A stretch of 64,000 nucleotides of DNA from Ascarosepion bandense (Eukaryota; Mollusca; Cephalopoda; Sepiida; Sepiidae): assembly GCA_037127315.1 (NCBI GenBank), contig JBBBDQ010000913.1, forward strand, positions 5,302,501 to 5,366,500. The letters are read 5' to 3'. The translations under genes and the position numbers were made by a program. Below the pieces are notes generated by a model, which had not been told where the DNA came from, did not search any database, and worked only from the letters and a program-made list of their open reading frames with translations. How positions within the stretch are numbered: the first letter of the stretch is position 1; each line of letters opens with the position of its first letter. Below, in pieces: positions 21,117 through 30,276 of this stretch.

Positions 21117-21158
<42 letters not shown>
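21101..21158. repeat. Compound (CA)n-(TA)n microsatellite
   Basis: CACACACACATACAC followed by about 19 TA units. Confidence 0.9.
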
Positions 21159-21160
<2 letters not shown>

Positions 21161-21225
21161 ATTGGAATCAAACAAGATGAATAGAATAAAGAGGATGTAG
21201 GGAAAAAAAATGTCTTTAATCTAAT

Positions 21226-21261
21226 ATGTTTCACTTTAACAATCTTGTTAAAGTGAAACAT
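21226..21261. repeat. Perfect 17-bp hairpin with 2-nt spacer
   Basis: ATGTTTCACTTTAACAA, TC, TTGTTAAAGTGAAACAT. Partial pairing continues outward (TCTAAT with TTTAGA). It lies between two TA microsatellites (21121-21158 and 21320-21342), like the larger palindrome at 34943-35291. Confidence 0.9.
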
Positions 21262-21299
21262 TTTAGATAAAACTTTTTCCTACTTGTTCTTTATTTATT

Positions 21300-21342
21300 C
21301 TATCTATCTATCTATCTATATATATATATATATATATATATT
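21300..21342. repeat. (TCTA)n-(TA)n microsatellite
   Basis: Five TCTA units followed by about 12 TA units. Confidence 0.9.
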
Positions 21343-21404
21343 TAATTTAGAAGTAAAGACCAAAATAGGACATATTTTTTAAACTAATAGATAAGCACTT
21401 TCCA

Positions 21405-22120
21405 AAAAAAAGAAAAAACAGAACTAAACAAAATTTTCAACAGAAACACAATCAAGCTAAGTTATAGTTGCACTAATAATTTAGATAGTTTCATAAAAAA
21501 ACAAAACACCAGAAATTTAAATAGCATCGTACGAAACAAAACCACCAACAAAGAATGCAACTTCAGGGACAAAAATAAATGTCCACTTCAAGGTCTCTGC
21601 AACACAAAAGAAATCATTTCTAAGTCAGAGGTACATAACCCAGATGGCCAAAGCAAAATATATTTGGGCTCAACCAAAGACAGTTTTAAGACCAGATGGT
21701 TCAACCAGAGATCTACATTTAAAATAAAAAATTAAAAAACAATGCAAAATTGGCTAACCATGTCTGGAAATTGAAATTAAAATATGAAAAAGATCCATAC
21801 ATAATGTGAAGCATTGTAAAAACAGCCAAGCCTTACAATGGTGGACAAATATGTAGACTGTGCCAAGAAGCAAAATTAGAAATTATGACATACCCAAATA
21901 AAGATGAACTGTTAAATGAAAGAACAGAAATTATAACAAAATGCATCCACACTAAGAAATACCTCTTAGGTTCATACAACCATGGATGAAAATGTCATAA
22001 TTCGTTTGAATTTAAACAATGTACATCCATAAATTCTCTGCCACGTGAACGTTCAAATAAAACACCGTTACAAGAGCCTTCTTAAAAAGAAAAACGGTAA
22101 AAAGTAAAATCAGTTATTAA
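21405..22120 (+). pseudogene. PLE-type C-terminal relic: Cys-rich linker plus GIY-YIG-like domain
   Basis: Forward strand encodes NKECNFRDKNKCPLQGLCNT, then KEIISKSEVHNPDGQSKIYL with GSTKDSFKTRWFNQRSTFK, i.e. a CN(C/F)R..K.CPL.G.C cysteine cluster followed by a YLGST...FKTR...H-like GIY-YIG variant. After frameshifts come HVWKLKLKYEKDPYI, AKPYNGGQICRLCQEAKLEI and LLNERTEIITKCIHTKKYLL, the normal continuation of this protein type. The frame is broken at least three times. It is a different PLE-like lineage from 25440-26942, which lacks the CPL.G.C cluster. Only the C-terminal third is present. Confidence 0.7.
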
Positions 22121-22455
22121 AAATCGGCTGAAGAAACCACTCATGGTGGAAACCAAGGTAGCAAAATAACTCATTTAAAAATGAAATATATATTCTTCAT
22201 TTGTAAATGACTTATTCTCTTGCAGCTGACCTTATCAGGAATTTGATTTGGCAGTCCTTAGCACTCTGCAATGAATCGCATAGTCTCTAATTTCTTTCTT
22301 AAGGAATGCACATGTTCCTCATTAAGACATGTTTATCAAAAGTCAATATCTACTCAGTTTTGCATACAAAACATAAACAAAATACTTTCTGTAGAAATAA
22401 TGGATCTATTTTTAATATGACATATTTATTTCTAACTTCAGATGGTTTTATAGTG
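22121..22455. other. Unassigned sequence
   Basis: Nothing recognised between the PLE relic and the next CTAG repeat. Confidence 0.5.
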
Positions 22456-22843
22456 AACTAGCAGTATAGCCAGGCGTTGATCAGGCGTAATGAAAGCTTT
22501 AAAACTGATCCATGGTCCTGGAGCTCAGACTCTTTACATGTTGGGAAAAAAAGACTAAAAAGCAATAGTTGTTTCCAGTTAAAGCGAAACCGCAGACTAA
22601 AAGAAAAATGAATGAATGTAAGTCAAATTTTGATTTCCTGGTATCAATATCAAATAAGTTTTTTTCGTCATAAACTGAATTTTAAAGGCTAAATGAGTCC
22701 TCTGAGTAAATGGTATCATGGCTGAGACTAAAAACTACAATTATACCTACTTAGAGCCAAACCCGAAGCTAAAACTAAAATAAAAGGGCTAAAAAAATAG
22801 ACATACAGGCAAATAAACAGACACATACACAGAAACATCTTGC

Positions 22844-22879
<36 letters not shown>

Positions 22880-23184
22880 CAATTTTCCGCACTATTCTAA
22901 GCACTGCAACCTTGAAACTTCTGAATATCATTTCTTATGTCTTTGTCTATGAGTATCACATTTGATTAAAATCGGACCACTCCTTCTATAACCCAATTTT
23001 TTTGATTTTCGATATTTATCGGGGGTACCTCGACACAAAACCTAGCTACGAACACTCGCAGATGCTTATAGTACAACTGGGTAAATTTTTCAAGAAAATC
23101 GGTTCAGCCATTTCGGAGTCTATAGGTAATGGATACGCGCACACACACAAAGTTCCATTTAAAAGTAAGTTTAGATTTAGATAT
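22456..23184 (+). mobile_element. CTAG-type dispersed repeat
   Basis: Starts AACTAGCAGTATAGCCAGGC and ends AAGTTTAGATTTAGATATA. It contains CCATGGTCCTGGAGCTCAGA, an internal TA tract (22848-22877) and AAATCGGTTCAGCCATTTCG. It separates two fragments of the same PLE protein (21405-22120 and 23185-23575) without dividing one continuous copy, because the second fragment repeats sequence already present in the first. Confidence 0.8.
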
Positions 23185-23580
23185 ATAGCCACAAGTGGAA
23201 ATCAAAATCAAAATATGGAAAAAACCCAGACATAACGTGGAGTATAGTAAAAACCGCCAATCCTTACAATGATGGCAAAAATGTAGACTGTGCCAAGACG
23301 AAAAGTTAGAGATTATGCTATTCCTAAACAAAAGCCAAATTGTTGAATGAAAGAATGGAAATTCTGACTTAGTGCAACCACACTAAAGAATACCTCTTAA
23401 GTTCATACAACCATGGATGAAAACAATTTTTCGTAATTTTAAAATTGCATGTTCAAAAAAAAAAAAAAAAAGGATAGGATTACGTGAGCTTTCTTAAAGA
23501 AAATGGTAAAATCAGTTATTGCAAATCGCCTGAAGACACCACGCATGGTAGAAACCTGGGTCACATAATAACTCGTTTAC
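23185..23580 (+). pseudogene. Second copy of PLE-type C-terminal relic
   Basis: Forward strand reads SHKWKSKSKYGKNPDITWSI, VKTANPYNDGKNVDCAK and, after frameshifts, KLLNERMEI and HTKEYLLSSYNHG, collinear with the distal half of 21405-22120 at the DNA level. The upstream cysteine cluster is missing; the CTAG repeat abuts the break. Confidence 0.65.
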
Positions 23581-23593
23581 AAATGGAAAATAT

Positions 23594-23617
23594 ATATGTG
23601 TGTGTGTGTGTGTGTTT
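23594..23617. repeat. (GT)n microsatellite
   Basis: TATATATGTGTGTGTGTG tract. Confidence 0.85.
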
Positions 23618-23620
23618 GTT

Positions 23621-23890
23621 TAATTGTGATAATGTTTAGTGCCAAGGTGATTGTTTTTTCAGTGGTTTTAGCAATTAAATGTAATTTGATAAGCAGGTTT
23701 TTTTATCATAAATAACTTGATAGTGGGGTGGAGATAGAGAGTTGATAAGCACTAGGAGTTTGTCACTTTAACTGAGTAGATTCATGCTGATTTCAAAGTT
23801 TTGGGAGGGCACCATTATGACATTCTCACTTATCAGAGTTATTCTCAATGATGAGTAAGAATATCATAACATCTGATTAAAGACACAAAC
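23621..23890 (+). repeat. Dispersed repeat copy, left of a CTAG element
   Basis: Collinear with 24536-24770: ATTGTTTTTTCAGTGGTTTT, TTGATAAGCAGGTTTTTTTAT, GTCACTTTAACTGAGTAGAT and GAGGGCACCATTATGAC. Together the two copies bracket the reverse-oriented CTAG repeat at 23954-24508. Confidence 0.7.
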
Positions 23891-23904
23891 TCTTTGTACC
23901 TTTC

Positions 23905-23907
<3 letters not shown>

Positions 23908-23953
<46 letters not shown>
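23908..23953. repeat. (TA)n microsatellite
   Basis: About 23 TA units adjoining the end of the reverse-oriented CTAG repeat. Confidence 0.95.
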
Positions 23954-23957
<4 letters not shown>

Positions 23958-24291
23958 CTAATCTATCTAATCAAAATTTATTTATAAATGGAACTTTGCC
24001 TGTCTGTGTGTGTCCGTCACCTATAGACTCCGAAACGGCTGAGCCGATTTTCTTGAAAATTTACACAGTTGTACTATAAGCGTCTGCGAGTGTTCTTACC
24101 TAGGTTGTGTGTCGAGGTACCCCAAATAAATATCAAAAATCGATAATCGAATAAATCAGGTTATAGAAGGAGTGGTCCCATTTTAATCAAAGACAAAGAC
24201 AAGACATAAGAAACGATATTCAGAAGTTTCAAGGTTGCAGTTCTTACAATAGTGCAAAAAAAAAAAAAAAAATTTTTTTTAAATCTCAATA

Positions 24292-24339
<48 letters not shown>

Positions 24340-24503
24340 AAAAAGGCAAGATGTTTGTGGGTGTGTCTGTTTATCTGTCTGTATGTCCTTTATACAAATC
24401 CACAATTTTTATCTGATTCTCACTAAAGTCTGAGCTCCAGGACCATGGATTAGTTTTAAAGCTTTCATTACACCTGAGCAATGCCAGGATATAATGCTAG
24501 TGT

Positions 24504-24508
<5 letters not shown>
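23954..24508 (-). mobile_element. CTAG-type dispersed repeat, reverse oriented
   Basis: Forward text begins AATCTAATCTATCTAATC, then CTATAGACTCCGAAACGGCT and GAGCCGATTTTCTTGAAAAT, and ends near CTGAGCAATGCCAGGATATAATGCTAG. It holds an internal TA tract (24296-24340) at the same relative place as the other copies. Confidence 0.8.

Positions 24509-24535
<27 letters not shown>
24509..24535. repeat. (TA)n microsatellite
   Basis: About 13 TA units at the CTAG end of the preceding element. Confidence 0.9.
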
Positions 24536-24770
24536 CATTGAGTTGTGATGGTTTTTGACACCAAGATTGTTGCTTTTTCAGTAGTTTTACTGATAAAAGG
24601 CACCTTGATAAGCGGGTTTTTTTATTGCAAAGTGAATGATTTTGAAGAGGAGATAAAGTGTTGATAGTTTCAGCGCAAAGAATTTGTCATTTTAACTGAG
24701 CAGGTTCATGCCAACTTCAAAGTTTTGTGAGGACACCATTATGATGTCTTCACTCATTGGGGGTGACCCA
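24536..24770 (+). repeat. Dispersed repeat copy, right of a CTAG element
   Basis: TTGATAAGCGGGTTTTTTTAT, TTTAACTGAGCAGGTTCATG and GTGAGGACACCATTATGATG match 23621-23890 and 11205-11322. Confidence 0.7.
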
Positions 24771-24867
24771 GATGTATACACATATATGCACAGTTTAGCA
24801 AAAAACTTCCATAGTTTTATCAAATTGCAATAAGACTATTTACTGTAGTACAATATTTTCTTAACAG

Positions 24868-25019
24868 ATAACATTACATTGGTAGACCTGAGACAAGAAA
24901 TTGAAAATGCATGGGCAGCAATCCCATGGGATCCTTTAATCAATGATGCCCAAGCAGTAGTTTGCTGTACTAATAAATGTCTGGAAGCTAAAGGCCACTA
25001 TTTTGAACATCTCTTGTGA
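24868..25019 (+). pseudogene. Possible Tc1/mariner transposase C-terminal fragment
   Basis: Forward frame: TLVDLRQEIENAWAAIPWDP, then LINDAQAVVCCTNKCLEAKG and HYFEHLL before a TGA stop. The L..EIE.AW..IP...I......V.....C..A.G.HFEH pattern resembles the last 50 residues of Tc1/mariner-like transposases. The catalytic part is absent. The preceding TTTTCTTAACAG and following AAAGGTAAGT could pass for splice sites, so a small host exon cannot be excluded by eye. Confidence 0.4.
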
Positions 25020-25110
25020 TTGTTAAGTCCAAAGGTAAGTTCTGTTAATCTCATGATGTCTGAATCTCTGAATTAGTGTTTGAATAAAATTTAGTATTGT
25101 AATATCTATT

Positions 25111-25365
25111 TACACTGTTTAAAATGTTTGAACTGTTGTCCTCATTTTTGTGGCCATCTTCACAACATTTCAGGTTGAACTCTTTATTTTTTTCATGAGA
25201 GTAGACAATTTTAGTTCCCTGAGTCACAGTATCAATTATCTCCCTTTAACTCAACTCTCTAAGTTTTTGTTCACTTCTGCTGTAGCCAAGAACTGAACTC
25301 AAATCTTTCAAGTCACTGGATCCAACCAACACTTTTATCCACATATCCTAAAGGATATCAGTATA
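25111..25365 (-). mobile_element. PLE-type tail and tRNA-like flank, reverse strand
   Basis: Reverse strand: ATATGTGGATAAAAGTGTTG and GAGTTCAGTTCTTGGCTACA (tRNA-like part), then AATAAAGAGTTCAACCTGAA, ATGTTGTGAAGATGGCCACA and AATGAGGACAACAGTTCAAA. It lies just downstream, in the same orientation, of the PLE GIY-YIG coding relic, which supports the idea that this repeat is the PLE 3' region. Confidence 0.55.
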
Positions 25366-25439
25366 TGCATTTTTGGGACTTATAAACTTAATGTCTCAGT
25401 AACTATTATTTTTACCAGAGCTCATATTACAATTTTGTT

Positions 25440-25811
25440 GTTATTGTTTTTTTCTAGCACTCCATATTACTGGTTCTCATATTGTATTCCTGTCTATGAT
25501 TGGCCGATTTAGATTTTTATAGCCTAGCATATGCACTAATTCCTTAGAAAACACCACTGGAAAATACAAAAACTATCTATTATTTCAATTTCATCCAACA
25601 GGGAGCAGTGATCTCCCTTCTCATTCCATATGTGGTTAGTTGCACCATGAAATGTTCTTGTAGTTTTAAGGAGACTGCCTGTTTCTCCTTTATATTTTTT
25701 ACCACAGCTGCATGGATTGGTGTACACAGTCCTTAAGCATAAATCTCCTCTATTGGAGGTCTTATGCAGAAAAGATAACTGTGAAGTGTTGAACCACTTT
25801 TGAGAGTTGTC
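25440..25811 (-). pseudogene. Penelope-like element: GIY-YIG endonuclease part
   Basis: Reverse strand encodes YTNPCSCGKKYKGETGSLLK and then WNEKGDHCSLLDEIEIIDS, the GIY-YIG core of PLE endonucleases (IPCSCGK.Y.GET...H......H.....DE.EI.D). The Tyr-Ile of the second motif half has become Tyr-Lys. Upstream codons GSTLHSYLF and RPPIEE are the normal linker between RT and nuclease. A stop lies in the linker (about 25740). It is continuous with 26326-26942 once the 486-bp insertion at 25826-26311 is set aside. Confidence 0.85.
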
Positions 25812-25825
25812 CTGATGTTATACAG

Positions 25826-26311
25826 AGTTTGAGTTTTGTTTAACAACAAATCAACCTCTGTGGGTTATTTAATGCCAAAAAGGTGGGGGGTGGGGGGGTT
25901 ATGGTATTTTTTTAATGTTTGGTTAGAGTGAGAAGGTTGATTTAGTCAGATTTTTATGAAATTTTGTTTTATTTAAAAAAAACTGGAGATATCTTCTAGT
26001 TTTGTATTAAAAAATGTATGGCTGGTAATAATTTTTTTTTCTTTCAAAAATGTGTTGAAAATGTATATTTTTCTATAAAAGTATTTGTATGTATATGTTT
26101 CTATAAAAGTCTATTTTTATACTTTCATAGTATTTTGAGCCTAGTTTGGGGGTTAATTATTTGCTCATAGCTGGGATCCTAACAGGTGTTACCACTCCAG
26201 GTCAGGGTGGACCTGGAAACAACAGCAATTAAGAGGTGGTTCCATGCTCCTTACAACCTCCCAATCAGAGGCCTTGCTGCCAAATGCAGTTTACCATCAT
26301 ACTCAGGACCC
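25826..26311 (+). mobile_element. 486-bp retroposon inserted in the PLE, with 14-bp target-site duplication
   Basis: Flanked by CTGATGTTATACAG (25812-25825) and CTGATGTTATATAG (26312-26325). Ends are GTTTGAGTTTTGTTTAACAA and CATACTCAGGACC. Related copies lie at 52556-53060 (near complete), 36812-36930 (3' part) and 10788-10965 (part, next to the 35-bp array). Contains GGTCAGGGTGGACCTGGAAA and, near 26030, an unexpanded relative of the 35-bp minisatellite unit. No open frame of note, so non-autonomous. The flanking duplication and in-frame PLE junction show it is a true insertion. Confidence 0.85.
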
Positions 26312-26325
26312 CTGATGTTATATAG

Positions 26326-26942
26326 ACCACAGATCTTTTGCATTCTTTCCAATAATCCCTTCACATAGGATAGGTGGACCGAGGAAGTTTCCTGAGTGCT
26401 GCTATTTTCTTGAAACGTTCTATTCCAGTTTGTTGAAGCTATGGTCATGTACCCAGGGTAGTTATTAGATTGTAGGGTACTGCTTGTACTGACCATTTCT
26501 TGTTCATATATCTCTGGGTCACCACTTATGACTTTTGCTTGAGGTTTAAACAAAAGATGATCCCTTTCTTTATACTGTATGGGTGGTGGGAGTTGTAGAT
26601 TGTCTAGTGACTATTAGTTTGCGATACATGTATGTCTTGAACCTATGCTCTGCTTGAGGTATTAGTACATCCAGGAATGCTAGTTTGTTGTTCCCTTTCT
26701 GCATTATGAACTGTATCGATGTTTTTATTGAGCTCACTCTTCCTGGTGTGGCCAGAGTATGAAGGTGTCCTCTATGTATCTCAGCCATAGAGATGGCTTT
26801 AGTCATGTGGATTATAATGCCATCTCTTCAAAGTATTCCATGTATATGTTAGTCATTGCTGGTGATAATGGTGAGCTCATTGCTAAGCTGTTATCCTGCT
26901 AATATATGTCTGACATATGAAACTAGAAAAATCTACCCTGGT
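26326..26942 (-). pseudogene. Penelope-like element: reverse transcriptase part
   Basis: Reverse strand: SLAMSSPLSPAMTNIYMEYF (RT motif B region, usually MGSPLSP), then LWLRYIEDTFILW (motif C, normally YxDD; here YIED), then KLAFLDVLIPQAEHRFKT and YMYRKL (the FLDVLI...YRKPT block typical of PLEs), and finally YVKGLLERMQKICGLYNIR, which leads into the linker. Frameshifts occur between blocks. The 5' part of the RT (fingers, motif A) is lost where the SINE at 26955-27645 begins. With the catalytic Asp replaced and the frame broken, this copy is dead. Confidence 0.85.
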
Positions 26943-27115
26943 GAACATAATAAAAAGATGTGTGTTGGAATGAGAAATTGGGGAGCCGAGTTCAAATTCC
27001 AACTGAGTTCTTTGCATTCACTTATGTGCAAATACCCTTAGGAAATGTATTAATCCATCTCTTCTCTCCAGTTTTCGGTTAAATAACAGGACAGACTGGG
27101 TTCTATAACCTTGGT

Positions 27116-27506
27116 ATATAACGGTCATGTCACGTTGAATACACCGGTTCCCGCTCGATCACCGAAGTTAAGCAACGTTGAGCCTGGTCAGTACTTACGT
27201 GGGTGACCACTTGGGAATACCAGGTGCTGTTAGCGTTCACGGATGTGCGTTGTGGTGCGGTGGATGTCGGCTTGGAGGGGGAAATCGGTGAGCCGAGTTC
27301 CAATTTCAGTTGAGCACACTGCACTCACTTGCGCACTGGTACCCTTGGGAAAGGTATTAATCCGTCCGTTCCCTCCAGTTATGGGTTAAATAACAGGGTA
27401 GGACTTGGGACCCTGCCCTTAAACAAATCCCAATGAGACTTGCTCCGTCAGGGAGGAAGCCCGCTCAACCCGACTAGGGTGAATGCGGCATACATACATA
27501 CATACA
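27116..27506 (+). mobile_element. 5S-tRNA chimeric SINE, full length, 391 bp, with perfect TSD
   Basis: Bracketed by TATAACCTTGGT at 27104-27115 and 27507-27518. Order: 5S rRNA-like head (about 27118-27236), linker TTCACGGATGTGCG, tRNA-like head (GTTGTGGTGCGGTGGATGTC, GAGTTCCAATTTC), shared SINE body (ACCCTTGGGAAAGGTATTAA, GGGTTAAATAACAGG), family-specific end (GTAGGACTTGGGACCCTGCC, TTAAACAAATCCCAATGAGA, GACTAGGGTGAATGCGGC) and a (CATA)n tail. The tail and TSD indicate retroposition. Compared with the tRNA-only SINE, the body is shared but the 3' third is different. Confidence 0.9.
27118..27236 (+). other. 5S rRNA-derived head of the chimeric SINE
   Basis: Collinear over the full 5S length with animal 5S rRNA: ACGTTGAATACACCGGTTCC, CGATCACCGAAGTTAAGCAA (A box), GTCAGTACTTACGTGGGTGA (C box) and GGGAATACCAGGTGCTGTTA. 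It differs from a typical functional 5S at several sites (for example TTGAGCCTGG for TCGGGCCTGG) and lacks a T-run terminator immediately after, so it serves as a promoter-bearing SINE head and is not annotated as an rRNA gene. Confidence 0.85.
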
Positions 27507-27658
27507 TATAACCTTGGTTGGCAACTAGTCTACCGCAGAAAATAATGGCAACCTACTGTGGGATAATCTTCTGCCCACTCAGTCATATCTCTTTCGAGAC
27601 ATGATCGCCCAAGTGTGTATCATGTATGGCACCTAACTGACTGACTGAACATAATAAA

Positions 27659-28530
27659 GGGTTCAGGTCACCCGAAGAAAGTCAAAATGTTGTGAATATA
27701 GCAACAAAGATGAGGATAACACTCTGAAGAGTAAATAATTACAATAACTCGTCTAGATAAATATTGAAAAACCAAAAATGCCAATTCTTTCTGCACTCTC
27801 AGAAGTGACATATTTGTTGGTCTTCATTTCTTAACATGAAAAATAAATTTCTAAAGACAATGATGGATTCTTTTTACTTATTCAAATTGCTATTTTTTAG
27901 TGGTGACATATTTGAGTAGATGCTTTGTTTATTTATTAAACAATATTGGAAACAAAGAAAGGAGTGCTGGATTGCTATGTAATATCTGTCCTTCTGTCTA
28001 TTATGTTTAATCAGGAGTCGTTCTAAGCATAGTATTTTGGTTTTAATTTCAGGTGAAAATAAAGACAAAAGTTGTCCACCATTTGGATATGTTTTTATTA
28101 TGTTTGTTCTAAGCTTTCAGCTCACATGAAAGATTACAGGGACACTAACAAAGACATCCACCATCAAAGATATATATATGGATATCATTAAATATACATG
28201 CACATATACTTTTTTCTGGGCTTAACCCTGGAGCACTAAATATCAAAGTTACACCACTACTAACCATGTGGATATCATATCCGATTTTGAAAATATCAAA
28301 AAATATAAATCTTTATTTGAAATATTTTACATGCAGGCACTTCAAAATTTGTACTTTGAGTTAACATTAATAGGAAATGAAAAATATTATTTAGGTAACA
28401 AAATCAGGTACTGAATATTTAATTAAATTGTAATTAAAATGGCGTCATTTGCACTGAGTACTATATACCTATGGTTAGTGTTCTCAGGTTAATAAAACAG
28501 TGCCCAATGTCATATAACAGAGCTATAAAG
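27659..28530. other. Mostly unassigned; PLE-type tail at 27659-27745
   Basis: 27659-27745 has CACCCGAAGAAAGTCAAAAT, GTTGTGAATATAGCAACAAA and GATGAGGATAACACTCTGAA, the tail family of 31900-31990 with a broken hammerhead-like core. The rest of the interval is A+T rich and unrecognised. Confidence 0.5.
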
Positions 28531-28531
28531 T

Positions 28532-28705
28532 ACACTACCTGCCATAATTATTAGACCATCCAAGTTTTTTTTTTTAAAGAAATGATGTATTTCATACTAT
28601 TTTTACTATTTATTACTAAATGAAAATAGACTGGTTCTTTTGTTATTGTTACTTTGTAAAATGTTACAAGGCAAATTGCGACAATTTACTCATCGCACCT
28701 TGTAG
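28532..28705 (+). mobile_element. Tc1/mariner-type MITE, left part only
   Basis: Starts TACACTACCTGCCATAATTATTAG, the terminal sequence of the family defined by 34260-34645, and runs into GAAATGATGTATTTCATACT and AATAGACTGGTTCTTTTGTT before breaking at a TA microsatellite (28712-28750). Confidence 0.75.

Positions 28706-28711
<6 letters not shown>

Positions 28712-28760
<49 letters not shown>
28712..28760. repeat. Compound (TA)n-(CA)n microsatellite
   Basis: About 19 TA units then ACACACACAC, directly abutting the next MITE copy. Confidence 0.95.
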
Positions 28761-28762
<2 letters not shown>

Positions 28763-29107
28763 CTGGCCATAATTATTAAGCCACCCCAGTTTTTTTTTTT
28801 TAAAGAAATGATGTATTTCATACTATTTTTACTATTTATTACCAAATGAAAATAGACTGGTTCTTTTGTTATTATAACTTTGCTTCCTTGCCTTATAAAA
28901 TTTTGCAAAGATGAACAAATCCAAATCACCCTAAATTTTCTTCATTCTTTCATTGATGAAACTGCAATATAGGTAATTATTAAATATTTATAAATTCATT
29001 TGATGCACATGTTATTGTGCAGTATTAACAAAACCATTCTATTTTCATTTACAATTATTCACTTGGCAATAAATACTAAAAAATAGTATGAAATATAGCC
29101 AGTAGTG
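28758..29107 (+). mobile_element. Tc1/mariner-type MITE with truncated right inverted repeat
   Basis: Left terminus CACTACTGGCCATAATTATT. Right end reads ATAGCCAGTAGTGTA, having lost most of the inner right terminal repeat. Internal arms around ATGTATTTCATACTATTTTT and AAAAAATAGTATGAAATA are complementary, so the element folds back on itself. Confidence 0.8.
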
Positions 29108-30275
29108 TATATATTAATAAATGTATATATTATTATCTACAGCACTCGGAGTTTCATGCAGTATGCAATCATCAGATGCTTAGCATTTGGTGATTGCGTA
29201 GCGCATGAAATTTATATACCTCCCACAATAAGATGATAAAAAGTGCTTGACTCAACAAAATATCTTTTTGGTAGCAGTGCAGGGTAAGGACTTTCAGTTA
29301 CTCTGAGATCATTGCAACAACCCAAGTATATGCAGCAAATGAACTTAATAAACTGAACTATTCATTTTTGATAACAAATTAATACATTTTTAATAAATTT
29401 TTAATTAATTCTTAATAAATTTTAATAACAAATTTCAAAATATCTTTTTGGTAGCAGTGCAGGGTAAAAACTTTCAGTTACTCTGAGATCATTGCAGCAA
29501 CCCAAGTACATTCAAACAAGTGTGTGTGTGTGTGTGTGTATCTAGGTACATTGACATTAACTAATAAATTATTCTGCTTTAATGAACTTTTCAGCATTTT
29601 TTTAATTGTTTCAAATTGAAATTAGTTCTTTGCATAAGGAATTTAACATACATTTCGGGAATTTGAACCCTGTGTATTATCAACTTCCTTTTAGTGTTGT
29701 TAACCACTCAGCTATTATGAAATAAAAGTAGGTCAGAAACGAGGAGCATCTTTGTGAATGATGCATAACTGCTTGCCTCTCTTATGGAAAGTGGGAGAGG
29801 GTTGAAGAACAGGATAAGGAGATATGTTTAGCATCAGTGGGTTGGGTAGTGGGCTGTGATACAGTTGCCCAATCAATGTTGATAAATGAAGAGAGCAGTT
29901 GGTTGTGCGACTCTAGAGGGGGAAACAATCTCAGCTGTTCATCTTGCAAATGGTTTGCTTCATTCTAACAGAAAATGCAGATAACAGGGTTTCTTGTAAA
30001 CAGGAAAATTAGGTGATTTGATTGGTTAATGCTTTGGTTTTAGAAAGTGAAAGTAGAACTGGTGAAAGAATAACAAGGAAATTGTTTGATGAAGAGTGAT
30101 TTCAGGGAAAAAAATTATTGTTGAGTAGGGAGAAAGATACAGGTTTTGAGAGAGAGAGAGAGAGAGATTGTATGAGCACAGAAAAACGGGGTGGGATACC
30201 ACTCAAAATCAGAAAAAAATGGCAATTTGAAAGGGTGAAGAAGTCAAGGTCAACACTGGTTTTGAAACCAGTGAA
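29108..30275. other. Unassigned; contains a 75-bp direct repeat
   Basis: 29258-29332 and 29437-29511 are near-identical (ATCTTTTTGGTAGCAGTGCA, TTACTCTGAGATCATTGCA), spaced by 179 bases. A GT tract lies at 29520-29539 and a GA tract at 30150-30168. No gene is recognised. Confidence 0.6.
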
Positions 30276-30276
30276 T

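Larger units (their letters stand above)
26955..27645 (+). mobile_element. tRNA-derived SINE interrupted by a 5S-tRNA SINE
   Basis: A slightly 5'-truncated SINE (starts AGATGTGTGTTGGAATGAGA, ends CACCTAACTGACTGAC) is bracketed by a perfect 13-bp duplication TGAACATAATAAA (26942-26954 and 27646-27658). Its body is split at 27115/27507 by the chimeric SINE. The two halves join at the duplicated TATAACCTTGGT to restore the family sequence GGTTCTATAACCTTGGTTGG. Confidence 0.9.

Noticed and set aside
27118..27236. Functional 5S rRNA gene
   Set aside because: It is the head of a retroposed chimeric SINE with target duplications, differs from typical 5S at several sites and has no immediate T-run terminator.
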